Of a DNA stretch of 20,294 bases, positions 1 to 6,416 are shown one piece after another. The stretch comes from AWTP1-13 sp039808585 (lineage in GTDB: Bacteria; Pseudomonadota; Alphaproteobacteria; Rhizobiales; Hyphomicrobiaceae). Every line of letters begins with the position of its first letter. Position 1 is the first letter of the stretch. The stretch lies in assembly GCA_039808585.1 (NCBI GenBank), contig JBDHTJ010000093.1:1-20294 (forward strand). The letters are read 5' to 3'. The translations under genes were made by a program, and so were the position numbers. The notes below the pieces were generated by a model. It made no database searches, was not told the DNA's origin, and saw only the letters and a program-made list of their open reading frames with translations.

Positions 1-814
1 TGACACACTGCAGGAACTTGAGGATTCCCTCATCCGTGCGGACCTGGGGGTCGAAACCGCGATGCGCATCACGGAGGCCCTTTCGAAGGGGCGCTTCAAT
101 AAGGAGATCGCACCCGACGAGGTGCGCGCCGTTCTGGCCGCCGAGGTCGAGCGCGTCTTGAAGCCTGTCGCCCACCCGCTGGCCATAAGCGCCGCCAATC
201 ACCCGCATGTGATTCTGGTTGTAGGCGTCAACGGCACCGGCAAGACCACAACCATTGGTAAGCTGGCACGCCAGTACCGGTCCGAGGGCAAGGTCGTGAC
301 CATTGCGGCCGGTGATACCTTCCGGGCCGCCGCCATCGATCAGCTCAAGATCTGGGGGGAGCGCACCGGGGCCGAGGTCGTCGCACGTAGCGTCGGCGCC
401 GATTCCGCAGGCCTTGCCTACGATGCCTTGCAGCGCGCACGCGAAAACAATTCCGACGTGTTGCTAATCGACACCGCAGGTCGGCTGCAGAACAAGCAGG
501 CCCTGATGGACGAACTCGAGAAGGTCTTGCGCGTCCTCAGAAAATTGGAGCCGACAGCGCCGCACAACGTTCTTCTGGTACTCGATGCGACGACCGGCCA
601 GAACGCCTTGAATCAGGTCGAAGTGTTCAAGGAGCGTGCAGGCGTGACGGGTCTGGTGATGACCAAGCTCGACGGAACAGCGCGCGGCGGTATTCTCGTC
701 GCAATTTCGGCGAAGTTTGGCATTCCTGTGCATGCTATCGGCGTCGGCGAAGGTGCAGATGATTTGCAGCCGTTCGACGCTGGAGAGTTTGCGCGCGCCG
801 TTGCACTTGGGTAG
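1..814 (+). CDS. ftsY: Signal recognition particle receptor FtsY (5'-truncated by window edge)
   Basis: FtsY is the membrane-associated SRP receptor GTPase. It docks the SRP-ribosome-nascent chain complex at the inner membrane and hands it to SecYEG. The reading frame is open from base 2, so the gene begins upstream of the window; the ATG at 62 is internal. The visible part covers most of the N domain (IRADLGVETA near the left edge) and the complete G domain. The G1 loop GVNGTGKTTT lies around 224-253, the DTAGR motif around 470-484, and the TKLDGTARGG motif, typical of FtsY rather than Ffh, around 662-691. It ends in TAG at 812-814, about 57 bases before the first YciB-family gene on the same strand, with no terminator between them. 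The acidic membrane-binding A domain is not visible. The Ffh partner is encoded about 5.6 kb downstream. Confidence 0.97.
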   Translation, partial: DTLQELEDSLIRADLGVETAMRITEALSKGRFNKEIAPDEVRAVLAAEVERVLKPVAHPLAISAANHPHVILVVGVNGTGKTTTIGKLARQYRSEGKVVTIAAGDTFRAAAIDQLKIWGERTGAEVVARSVGADSAGLAYDALQRARENNSDVLLIDTAGRLQNKQALMDELEKVLRVLRKLEPTAPHNVLLVLDATTGQNALNQVEVFKERAGVTGLVMTKLDGTARGGILVAISAKFGIPVHAIGVGEGADDLQPFDAGEFARAVALG

Positions 815-870
815 AGTTGGATAAACATTGGCGGCCCGCTTTCACGAGCGGCTCGAAAGAAAAGTTGACC

Positions 871-1533
871 ATGCAGACGACGTCTTGGCTTAAGCGGCAT
901 ATCCCCTTCAACGGGGAACAGATGGTCAACATCTTGAGCGAGATCGGCCCGCTCTGCGCCATGTTCATCGTGAACGGCGTTTATGGCATCGCCGCCGGCA
1001 CCTGGGCGCTCATCCTCTGCACCATCCTGTCCCTGGTGGCTTCGCTCTGGGTGCTCGGTCGCCCGCCCATCATGCCCTTCATCGCAGGCGCCGTCAGCGT
1101 TACCTTCGGCACGCTCACGTTGATCACGGGCGACGCCATGTGGGTCCAGATCAAGGTGACCATTTTCAACGCCCTCGTCGCCATCGTCCTCTGGGGCGGC
1201 CTTCGCACGGGCCACAACTTCTTCCGCTTCGTGTTCGGCAAGACCTTCCATTACACTGCCGAGGGCTGGGAGAAGCTCACCCGCAACGTGGCCTTGTTCT
1301 TCCTCTTCACGGCCATCGTCAACGAGGCCGTGCGCCTGTCCTGCGCCAACTGGCACATCCACCTCTTGAACCGTGTCATCACGGGCGTCGATATCTGGAT
1401 CCTGTTCAAGATCTTTGTGATCATGCCCTTCACGGCCATTTTCTTCTGGTGGCAGGTTCGTGTGCTGCAGAAGTATCGCCTGCCGGAGCCCGCAACCGTC
1501 GAGGTTGGCGCGGGACCCGACCGGGTTGTTTGA
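871..1533 (+). CDS. YciB/septation protein A family inner-membrane protein, divergent copy
   Basis: This is a 220-residue polytopic membrane protein of the YciB (IspZ, septation protein A) family. Members are inner-membrane proteins linked to cell-envelope synthesis and septation. Hydrophobic stretches lie at roughly residues 24-62, 67-86, 92-110, 136-153 and 173-193, fitting the usual five or so spans. The family pattern is recognisable but altered. The motif usually read as KPTxIN is here KVTIFNALVA, and the aromatic-rich RWAxFF block is NVALFFLF. I chose ATG 871, which follows a GAAAGAAAAG purine stretch. An in-frame TTG at 817 would add 18 residues without a clear ribosome binding site. 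The stop overlaps the start of the next gene by one base (TGATG), so the two are probably translationally coupled. The copy is more divergent than its neighbour, so its exact role is uncertain. Confidence 0.85.
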   Translation: MQTTSWLKRHIPFNGEQMVNILSEIGPLCAMFIVNGVYGIAAGTWALILCTILSLVASLWVLGRPPIMPFIAGAVSVTFGTLTLITGDAMWVQIKVTIFNALVAIVLWGGLRTGHNFFRFVFGKTFHYTAEGWEKLTRNVALFFLFTAIVNEAVRLSCANWHIHLLNRVITGVDIWILFKIFVIMPFTAIFFWWQVRVLQKYRLPEPATVEVGAGPDRVV

Positions 1534-2120
1534 TGACTGCCGGTGGCGAGAAGTCTCCCGGGCCGGTGAAGCCCAGCCCGTTCATTAAGCTTCTGATCGA
1601 GCTTGGCCCCTTGGTGGCGTTCTTCGCCGCCTATTCGCGCGCCGGCATCTACTGGGCCACCGGTGTGCTGATGCTCGCCACCGTCGTGGCGCTGATTGCA
1701 TCGTGGCGGCTTCTGGGGCGCATTTCCGCGGTCCCCGTCGTCACGGCCGTCCTCGTCGTGGTTTTCGGCGGCCTGACGTTCCTGCTTGATGATCCCCGCT
1801 TCATCAAGATGAAGCCCACCATGATCAATCTGCTTTTCGCGGCGGTTCTCCTGGGCGGCACCGCTATGGGGAAGTCACCGCTGAAGCTGATGCTCGGCGA
1901 GGCCTTCTCACTGAAGCCCGAGGGTTGGCGCATCCTCAGCTACCGCTGGGCCTGCTTCTTCATCGTACTGGCGATCGCCAATGAGTACGTGTGGCGCACC
2001 TACTCCGAGCAGACCTGGGTCAGCTTCAAGGCCTTCGGCATCCTGCCGCTCACCTTCTTGTTCGCGATGGGCCAGATTGGCGTCATCCGCCGCTACGAGT
2101 TGGGCGAGAAGGCAACCTAG
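1533..2120 (+). CDS. yciB: YciB/septation protein A (canonical copy)
   Basis: This is a 195-residue inner-membrane protein of the YciB/septation protein A family. It keeps the family signatures well: FIKMKPTMINLLFAAVLLGG near the middle, then RWACFF, NEYVWR and WVSFKAFGILPLT towards the C-terminus. Length is normal for the family (about 180-210). Predicted spans fall near residues 20-37, 40-57, 63-80, 92-107, 131-148 and 158-178. ATG 1533 overlaps the TGA of the upstream paralogue by one base, and no separate promoter is seen. Following ftsY directly is a recurrent arrangement in Hyphomicrobiales, but here the gene is duplicated in tandem. The two proteins align over their length (ELGPLVAFF against EIGPLCAMF near the N-terminus), which supports an old duplication followed by divergence. 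Confidence 0.92.
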   Translation: MTAGGEKSPGPVKPSPFIKLLIELGPLVAFFAAYSRAGIYWATGVLMLATVVALIASWRLLGRISAVPVVTAVLVVVFGGLTFLLDDPRFIKMKPTMINLLFAAVLLGGTAMGKSPLKLMLGEAFSLKPEGWRILSYRWACFFIVLAIANEYVWRTYSEQTWVSFKAFGILPLTFLFAMGQIGVIRRYELGEKAT

Positions 2121-2570
2121 CGCCCTTCAAGGCGCGCGGGAGCCGGCCAAGCCGCCGAGCAACCTCCCCTTCGCTCTCGACACCACTTCAACGCACACTG
2201 AATCACCTCGAAGCGGAGTCGCCGCCACTATTGCGCGCACACGCATATTCATTGCCGAGAGCACCGATTTTTTGACAAAACAGGATACAAATTGAAAAGA
2301 CAATATGTCGCACGGTTTAGTTATTAATATCCTTGCTGCATGCGAATATGCACCAAAACACCTGCTTCGTGTCGCATTTGTGCTTCGCACCGGGCCAACT
2401 GAAGCCTGTTCAGCCCATCATCGGGCAAATTCCAGCGCATGTTGTTGCTGCCGACAACAGAACATGACGAGACACCTCGTCGCTCAGCAGATTGGGTCCG
2501 AAAACAGCGATTTAGCGCTACTCTGAGCATCACGCGGCTCGTCCAGATGGACAACGAAAGGGGCGGGGAA
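2121..2570. other. Intergenic region upstream of the MarR gene, A+T-richer and dyad-rich
   Basis: No convincing gene was found in these 450 bases; open frames on both strands lack ribosome binding sites and family resemblance. Bases 2250-2360 are clearly richer in A+T than the surroundings and include a perfect TTGACA at 2272-2277, though no good -10 lies 17 bases on. Several inverted repeats are visible: TGCAT-N6-ATGCA at 2337-2352, CTGAA-N5-TTCAG at 2399-2413, a 10-bp interrupted stem at 2438-2466 (CATGTTGTTG against CAAC-AG-AACATG), and a perfect GACGAG-ACAC-CTCGTC at 2466-2481. These are candidate operators for the MarR protein or parts of a folded leader. Assignment is inference. Confidence 0.55.
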
Positions 2571-3089
2571 ATGCAGGACCAAGCTTTTTACGAGAGTGAT
2601 ACATCGCCCATGAAAAAGGATTTGCAGGACAAACTCCACGTTTCACCGATCCATTTGCTGCACCGCGCAGGCCAATGCGCGGGCGAAATCTTTCAGGCCG
2701 AGATTAAAGAGGGTGATCTTACCCCTCGCCAGCTGGCCGTGCTCATGACGGTGGCCAATAACGAGGGCGTCAGCCAGACCGGCCTCGTGGATCGCACGGG
2801 CATTGATCGCTCCACCCTGGCCGACATCGTACGCCGCATGCAGCGCAAGGGTCTGCTCCAGCGCCGCCGCACGCGCGAGGATGCCCGGGCCTATGCCGTC
2901 CGCCTCACCGAGGAAGGCAAGAAGGTTCTCAAGACCGCCGAGCCGCTCGCAAAGCGCGTCGACGAGCGCATCCTGGAGGCTTTGCCGCCCAAGCAGCGCG
3001 AGCAGTTCGTGGAAGAGCTGACGGCGATCGTGCAGACGCTGCAGAAGCTGTCCGACCAGGACAGCGGCCCGAAGCCCGCGCAGGAATAA
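2571..3089 (+). CDS. MarR-family transcriptional regulator
   Basis: This is a 172-residue winged-helix DNA-binding protein of the MarR family. Members act as dimers, often repress their own promoter, and frequently respond to small ligands or oxidants. The dimerisation helices flank a central wHTH. LTPRQLAVLMTVANNEG opens the DNA-binding unit, IDRSTLADIVRRMQRKGLL is the recognition region, and RRTREDARAYAVRLTEEG is the wing with the family-typical acidic-x-Arg. The C-terminal helices end in a hydrophilic tail. ATG 2571 is preceded by a purine-rich AAAGGGGCGGGGAA; ATG 2547 is in frame but has a poorer site, and ATG 2610 is a shorter alternative. It is monocistronic, with a 450-base dyad-rich region upstream and a terminator downstream. 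No obvious target operon lies next to it, so its ligand and regulon are unknown. Confidence 0.9.
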   Translation: MQDQAFYESDTSPMKKDLQDKLHVSPIHLLHRAGQCAGEIFQAEIKEGDLTPRQLAVLMTVANNEGVSQTGLVDRTGIDRSTLADIVRRMQRKGLLQRRRTREDARAYAVRLTEEGKKVLKTAEPLAKRVDERILEALPPKQREQFVEELTAIVQTLQKLSDQDSGPKPAQE

Positions 3090-3161
3090 GCGCGATCTGG
3101 GCGGGGCCGGTTCTTCAGTCGACCTCCGCCAGCTCTCTCAAAGCACACAGCCGACAAAGAA

Positions 3162-3196
3162 AAAGGGCGTCTCACATGCAAGTGAGGCGCCCCTTT
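3162..3196. terminator. Bidirectional Rho-independent terminator between the MarR gene and asd
   Basis: A stem of about 14 bp, with one wobble and one bulge, is formed by AAAGGGCGTCTCAC at 3162-3175 and GTGAGGCGCCCCTTT at 3182-3196, with loop ATGCAA. The plus strand continues CGTTTCG. On the minus strand the stem runs into TTTTTCTTT. It therefore suits both the MarR transcript and the convergent asd transcript. Confidence 0.85.
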
Positions 3197-3251
3197 CGTT
3201 TCGTGCGAACCCTAACCCGAGGTCCCGCCCATCAAGGGAAAGCTCAAGGCG

Positions 3252-4280
3252 TTAGGCCGCCTTTTTTAGCAACTTGCGGTTGACCAGAACTTCCGCGATC
3301 TGCACCGCGTTCAGTGCCGCGCCCTTGCGCAGATTGTCTGCCACAACCCACATCGCCAGCCCGTTCTCCACCGTCGCGTCCTCACGGATGCGGCTGATGT
3401 AAGTGGCGTCCTCGCCGGCAGCCTCTTGCGGCGTGATGTAGCCACCCGGCTCCCGCTTGTCGATCACGAGACAGCCCGGGGCCTCCCGCAGGATCTCGCG
3501 TGCTTCTTCCGCCGAAATCGGCTTCTCGAACTCGATATTCAACGATTCCGAGTGACCGACGAACACGGGCACGCGCACACACGTGGCCGTCACCTTGATG
3601 CGCGGATCGAGGATCTTCTTCGTCTCCGCCACCATCTTCCATTCCTCTTTCGTGTAGCCGTCTTCCATGAAGACGTCGATGTGAGGAATGCAGTTGAAGG
3701 CAATCTCCTTCGTGAACTTCTTCGGCTCCACCTCTTGGCCCGGCACGTATTTGCCCTTGGTCTGCGCCCAAAGCTCATCCATTGCGTCGCGGCCTGCGCC
3801 GGACACCGACTGGTAAGTCGAAACGACCACCCGCTTGATCGTGGCGTGATCGTGCAGCGGCTTCAGGGCCACCACCATCTGCGCCGTGGAGCAGTTGGGG
3901 TTGGCGATGATGTTCTTCTTCGTGTAGCCCGCCACCGCGTCGGCGTTCACCTCGGGCACGATGAGCGGCACGTCGACGTCGTAGCGCCAGGCCGACGAGT
4001 TATCGATCACCACGCAGCCCTGCGCACCGATCTTGGGCGACCACTCCTTCGACACCGATCCGCCCGCCGACATCAGGCAGAAATCGATGCCCGTGAAATC
4101 GAACGTCGCCAAATCCTTGCATTTGAGCGTCTTGTCGCCGAACGAAACCTCTTTGCCCATCGACCTGCGCGATGCAAGCGCGTGCACTTCCGAAACCGGA
4201 AACTGGCGTTCGTCGAGGATGGTCAGCATTTCCCGGCCCACGTTCCCCGTGGCGCCGACGATGGCGACTTTGTAGCTCAT
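3252..4280 (-). CDS. asd: Aspartate-semialdehyde dehydrogenase
   Basis: The enzyme reduces beta-aspartyl phosphate to aspartate semialdehyde with NADPH. This is the branch-point step towards lysine/diaminopimelate, threonine and methionine. The protein has 342 residues, normal for the family. An N-terminal Rossmann motif, GATGNVGREM, occupies residues 9-18, and SAGGSVSKEW residues 71-80. The catalytic cysteine is Cys130 in NPNCSTAQM. The downstream GAGRDAMDEL and RVPVFVGHSE blocks belong to the substrate-binding and dimerisation domain. ATG at 4280-4278 is preceded on the minus strand by GGAAGG about seven bases upstream. It is convergent with the MarR gene through a shared terminator and divergent from the small secreted-protein genes. 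A 7-bp hairpin (4293-4311) sits just upstream of its ribosome binding site. Its diaminopimelate role makes it presumably essential. Confidence 0.97.
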   Translation of the reverse strand: MSYKVAIVGATGNVGREMLTILDERQFPVSEVHALASRRSMGKEVSFGDKTLKCKDLATFDFTGIDFCLMSAGGSVSKEWSPKIGAQGCVVIDNSSAWRYDVDVPLIVPEVNADAVAGYTKKNIIANPNCSTAQMVVALKPLHDHATIKRVVVSTYQSVSGAGRDAMDELWAQTKGKYVPGQEVEPKKFTKEIAFNCIPHIDVFMEDGYTKEEWKMVAETKKILDPRIKVTATCVRVPVFVGHSESLNIEFEKPISAEEAREILREAPGCLVIDKREPGGYITPQEAAGEDATYISRIREDATVENGLAMWVVADNLRKGAALNAVQIAEVLVNRKLLKKAA

Positions 4281-4292
4281 GTCTTGCCTTCC

Positions 4293-4311
4293 CGCGTGGC
4301 CCGTCCACGCG
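4293..4311 (-). other. Hairpin just upstream of the asd ribosome binding site
   Basis: CGCGTGG (4293-4299) and CCACGCG (4305-4311) form a perfect 7-bp inverted repeat with a 5-base loop. It lies immediately upstream of the GGAAGG ribosome binding site of asd. It may be a leader hairpin affecting translation, or a protein-binding dyad; no function can be assigned from the sequence. Confidence 0.4.
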
Positions 4312-4449
4312 TGCTATGGGTTTCCAAAGCGGTAGTCCTTGAAACCGCGGGGACGCATTTACTCGCAACTGTCCCCCCTGTCTACGTTTTGTGGGCTGTT
4401 TTGGCTTCAACCGGCCAGCATGTCTCACACCGCGACGTCGATTGCGCCA

Positions 4450-4490
4450 ACGGCCGGATGCCGGCAGCCTTGACGTCAATTGCCGGCCGT
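4450..4490. repeat. Nested inverted repeat centred on a TTGACGTCAA palindrome
   Basis: Three symmetric elements share almost the same centre: outer arms ACGGCCGG (4450-4457) and CCGGCCGT (4483-4490), inner arms GCCGGCA (4460-4466) and TGCCGGC (4481-4487), and the 10-bp palindrome TTGACGTCAA (4470-4479). It lies in the divergent interval between asd and the PAN-domain gene, about 80 bases before the latter's ATG. It could be an operator, a promoter (the core contains a -35-like TTGACG) or a repetitive palindromic element. Only one copy was noticed in this window. Confidence 0.6.
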
Positions 4491-4568
4491 CCGCCTTATT
4501 GGGGTTGCGCGGATGCGCTAGTTGGGCGAAGCAAGATGCGAAGAGTGCCCCCGCAAAGGACTGACGAC

Positions 4569-4934
4569 ATGTCCATTGGCTTGGCCATCCGCGCCGTATT
4601 TCTCGTGGCGTTTTCCTGCATGTTCGCAATGGAAACTGCAGCACAGGCGCCTGCTGCCCGTACCGAGGTGCGCTACGGCTACTGCTTCCCCTCCGGTGCC
4701 AACCTCGTCTATGCCAAGGCGCCGGCCAAGAGTGTCTCGGAGTGCTCGGAGCGCTGCGCGGGTGATCCTCGCTGTGCCGCATTCGAGATCTGGGATCACA
4801 CCTACATCTGCAAGCTGTTCAGCGACATTCCGCGCGACACCCCAAGGCCCCAGACCGTGTTCCCGCAGAACCGCAAGCAGAACGGCGTGCAGGCCCAGGC
4901 TGCGCTTGGCATCAAGGTCACCGAGGGCTTCTGA
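4569..4934 (+). CDS. Exported PAN/Apple-domain protein
   Basis: This is a 121-residue protein with an N-terminal signal peptide (hydrophobic residues about 3-20, likely cleaved after ETAAA/AQA) followed by a single PAN/Apple-like domain. The domain is recognised by its cysteine spacing: GYCFPSG, then SVSECSERCAGDPRCAAFEIW, then YICKLF, matching the PAN pattern C-x(n)-C-x3-C-x5-C-x(n)-C. PAN domains bind proteins or carbohydrates outside the cytoplasm; the ligand here is unknown. ATG 4569 follows AAAGGA at eight bases' distance; the longer frame upstream is an antisense shadow of asd. The TGA overlaps the ribosome binding site of the next exported protein (GAGGAGG), so the two are very likely one transcript. 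Confidence 0.75.
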   Translation: MSIGLAIRAVFLVAFSCMFAMETAAQAPAARTEVRYGYCFPSGANLVYAKAPAKSVSECSERCAGDPRCAAFEIWDHTYICKLFSDIPRDTPRPQTVFPQNRKQNGVQAQAALGIKVTEGF

Positions 4935-4954
4935 GGAGGTTGCCCATCGCCACC

Positions 4955-5425
4955 ATGAGGCATTTCGCGACCTCCGCTTTCCTGGCCACCCTTGCCCTGG
5001 CCGCCGGCGCTGCACTTGCCCAGTCTCCGTCCCCTTCCCCCTATCTGTCGGAAGAGGCCATCCGGGAGGCGATAGTCGGCCAGACGCTCGATGGCCACTA
5101 CGGCACCGGATTGGGCTGGAGCGAGGTCTATGGAAAGGACGGACGCCTCGACTATGACGAGGTCGGCGGCCGCCGCGCCACCGGCAGGTGGAGCTTTCGT
5201 CCCGGCGGCGTGTTCTGCACCTTTTACGATCCCGGCCCCGCCGGCCATCTGAACGGCGGCTGCTGGGCGGTGCTCAAGACCTCTGCCAATTGCTTCGAGT
5301 TCTACGTGGCCGGTGGCGGCCCTCCGGCCGAAAGCGAGGAAGGCTTGTCCCCGCCGCTGCAATGGAACGCGCGCGGCTGGCGCCGCGGCGAGCCCTCCAC
5401 CTGTGGCGAGAAACCGAGCGTCTGA
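4955..5425 (+). CDS. Exported small protein of unknown function with four cysteines
   Basis: This 156-residue protein has a clear signal peptide: a short basic start, a hydrophobic run to about residue 20, then ALA/Q cleavage. A Ser-Pro-rich linker and a globular domain follow. The domain is rich in aromatic residues and glycine, with WSFRPGGVFCTFYDPGP, GGCWAVLK, NCFEFY and a final STCGEK holding four cysteines, probably two disulfides in the periplasm. I do not recognise a characterised family; the layout resembles small exported hypothetical proteins common in Hyphomicrobiales. The start is uncertain. ATG 4955 lies 14 bases after a strong AGGAGGT, and an in-frame TTG at 4940 overlaps that site, so ATG was preferred. 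It is probably cotranscribed with the PAN-domain gene 20 bases upstream. Confidence 0.7.
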   Translation: MRHFATSAFLATLALAAGAALAQSPSPSPYLSEEAIREAIVGQTLDGHYGTGLGWSEVYGKDGRLDYDEVGGRRATGRWSFRPGGVFCTFYDPGPAGHLNGGCWAVLKTSANCFEFYVAGGGPPAESEEGLSPPLQWNARGWRRGEPSTCGEKPSV

Positions 5426-5447
5426 CCGTGCTAGAGGCCGGATGAAC

Positions 5448-5476
5448 TTTTCTTAAGGCCCAGAATTTGCTATAGT
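5448..5476 (+). promoter_or_regulatory. Candidate promoter of the DUF433/DUF5615 pair
   Basis: A good -10 box, TATAGT (5471-5476), sits in an A+T-rich island upstream of the pair. The matching -35 position (TTTTCT, 5448-5453, 17-base spacer) is weak. The initiation point would fall about 45 bases before the DUF433 start. The island stands out against the G+C-rich flanks. Confidence 0.4.
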
Positions 5477-5527
5477 TTTAATGGCGATCAACTGAGCCCA
5501 CCAATTTATGTACCTTGGGACGCGAGT

Positions 5528-5770
5528 ATGCCGGTGACCTTCGCGCGAATTACCATCGACCCTGATGTGTGCACGGGGAAGCCCTGCATTCGCGGGTTGC
5601 GCTTCCCAGTGGCGCGCTTGTTGGGCCTCTTGGCGGCAGGCACCACGCGTGAGGAGATCCTTCGGGAGTTTCCCTATCTCGAAGCTGACGACATCGACGA
5701 AGCATTGCGCTATGCGGCCTACTTGGCCGAGGACGAAACCGTCGAACTGCTCGACATCAATGCCGGATGA
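5528..5770 (+). CDS. DUF433 antitoxin-like protein
   Basis: This 80-residue protein of the DUF433 family is a small helix-turn-helix-like fold found as the first gene of many toxin-antitoxin-like pairs (VapB45-type antitoxins). The signature DPDVCTGKPCIRGLRFPV is complete near the N-terminus. It is followed by LLGLLAAGTTREEILREFPYLEADDIDEALRYA, where the helical part continues. The C-terminus ends in an acidic DETVELLDIN tail. ATG 5528 has only a weak GGGAC-like site. The partner gene starts nine bases after this stop. Presumed role: bind the DUF5615 protein and repress the shared promoter. That role comes from family knowledge, not from direct evidence here. Confidence 0.88.
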   Translation: MPVTFARITIDPDVCTGKPCIRGLRFPVARLLGLLAAGTTREEILREFPYLEADDIDEALRYAAYLAEDETVELLDINAG

Positions 5771-5779
5771 TGTCGGTCG

Positions 5780-6151
5780 GTGAAGTTTCTGATCGACATG
5801 CCTTTGCCGCCGCAATTGGCGGAGTGGCTGACCGAAACCGGCCACGATGCCGTTCATGCCAGTGACGTGGGCCTGAACTCCGCGGGCGATAGCGAGGTGA
5901 TGTCATGGGCGCTGTCCCAAGGACGCATCATCCTTACTGCCGATCTCGACTATCCTCATCTTCTTGCTTTGGCTAATGCGACCGCGCCTGCGGTCATTCT
6001 GTTTAGGGACGGGGTATGGGCAGGCTCGGAGATCAAATCTCGGCTCGCAGCCATTTTGTCGTCCCTTCCAGAGATCGACATTGCGACAAGCATCATCGTG
6101 GTGGAACGCGAGAGGGTTCGGCGTCGCAGATTGCCATTGAGCAGGGCCTGA
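5780..6151 (+). CDS. DUF5615 PIN-like toxin-family protein
   Basis: This 123-residue protein of the DUF5615 family is related to the PIN/Mut7-C nuclease fold and usually paired with DUF433 proteins. The N-terminus reads MKFLIDMPLPPQLAEWL with the first conserved Asp. GHDAVHASDVG follows, and the central acidic motif is ILTADLDYPHLL (two Asp residues expected to hold metal). VILFRDGVW comes later. These acidic residues are intact, so nuclease activity is plausible. The start is GTG 5780, the only one that keeps the conserved MKFLID opening. The family residue after the first Asp is often Glu (DEN in many homologues) and is Met here, a mild departure. Together with DUF433 it forms a VapBC-like module inserted between unrelated core genes. 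Confidence 0.87.
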   Translation: MKFLIDMPLPPQLAEWLTETGHDAVHASDVGLNSAGDSEVMSWALSQGRIILTADLDYPHLLALANATAPAVILFRDGVWAGSEIKSRLAAILSSLPEIDIATSIIVVERERVRRRRLPLSRA

Positions 6152-6416
6152 GCATCGCGCGCCTGCCGCAGGCGCACGTCCCACCACCACAAGGTTGACA
6201 CCCGGCCCCCTTTCCACCATGGTGCCGCCTCCATCAGACGGCCCGTTCAACGAGCCGCCGCCTTGCACATGGGTCCGCTTCGGCGGGAACTGCCCGGGAG
6301 GCAAGGGGGTCACCGTCCGCCAGCGCTGTGCGCCCGCGGGCGCGTTTCTCGTTTGGTCGCGCGCATCTGCAACCGCCACCCGACTTCAGGCGACGCCTAG
6401 GGTCTTGAGGTAAAGC
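6152..6416 (+). other. G+C-rich ffh upstream region with several hairpins
   Basis: No gene is supported in these 265 bases. A TTGACA at 6195-6200 with a poor CATGGT 17 bases further on (6218-6223) is a weak candidate promoter. Downstream are CCGC-TTCG-GCGG (6275-6286, a stable UUCG-type tetraloop), TGCC-N5-GGCA (6291-6303), and the perfect 14-bp palindrome GCGCCCGCGGGCGC (6330-6343) followed by GTTTCTCGTTT. The last could act as a terminator or as a leader structure for ffh. The conserved 4.5S RNA core (GGAAGGAAGCAGCC type) was looked for and is not present. Confidence 0.4.

Noticed and set aside
1140..1532. Upstream extension of the second YciB gene
   Set aside because: It overlaps the first YciB gene in another frame; the coupled ATG at 1533 begins the family-like sequence.
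2127..2554. Small minus-strand frames in the gap before the MarR gene
   Set aside because: No ribosome binding sites, atypical composition and overlap with the dyad-rich regulatory region.
3426..4568. N-terminal 380 codons of a long frame running into the PAN-domain protein
   Set aside because: This part is antisense to asd. The true exported protein starts at ATG 4569 with a ribosome binding site and a signal peptide.
6195..6413. 72-codon frame ending three bases before ffh
   Set aside because: Starts at a TTG that is better read as a -35 element; Pro-rich, no ribosome binding site before the internal ATG.
6152..6416. Possible SRP RNA gene (ffs) next to ffh
   Set aside because: The conserved GGAAGGAAGCAGCC-type core of 4.5S RNA is absent on both strands.
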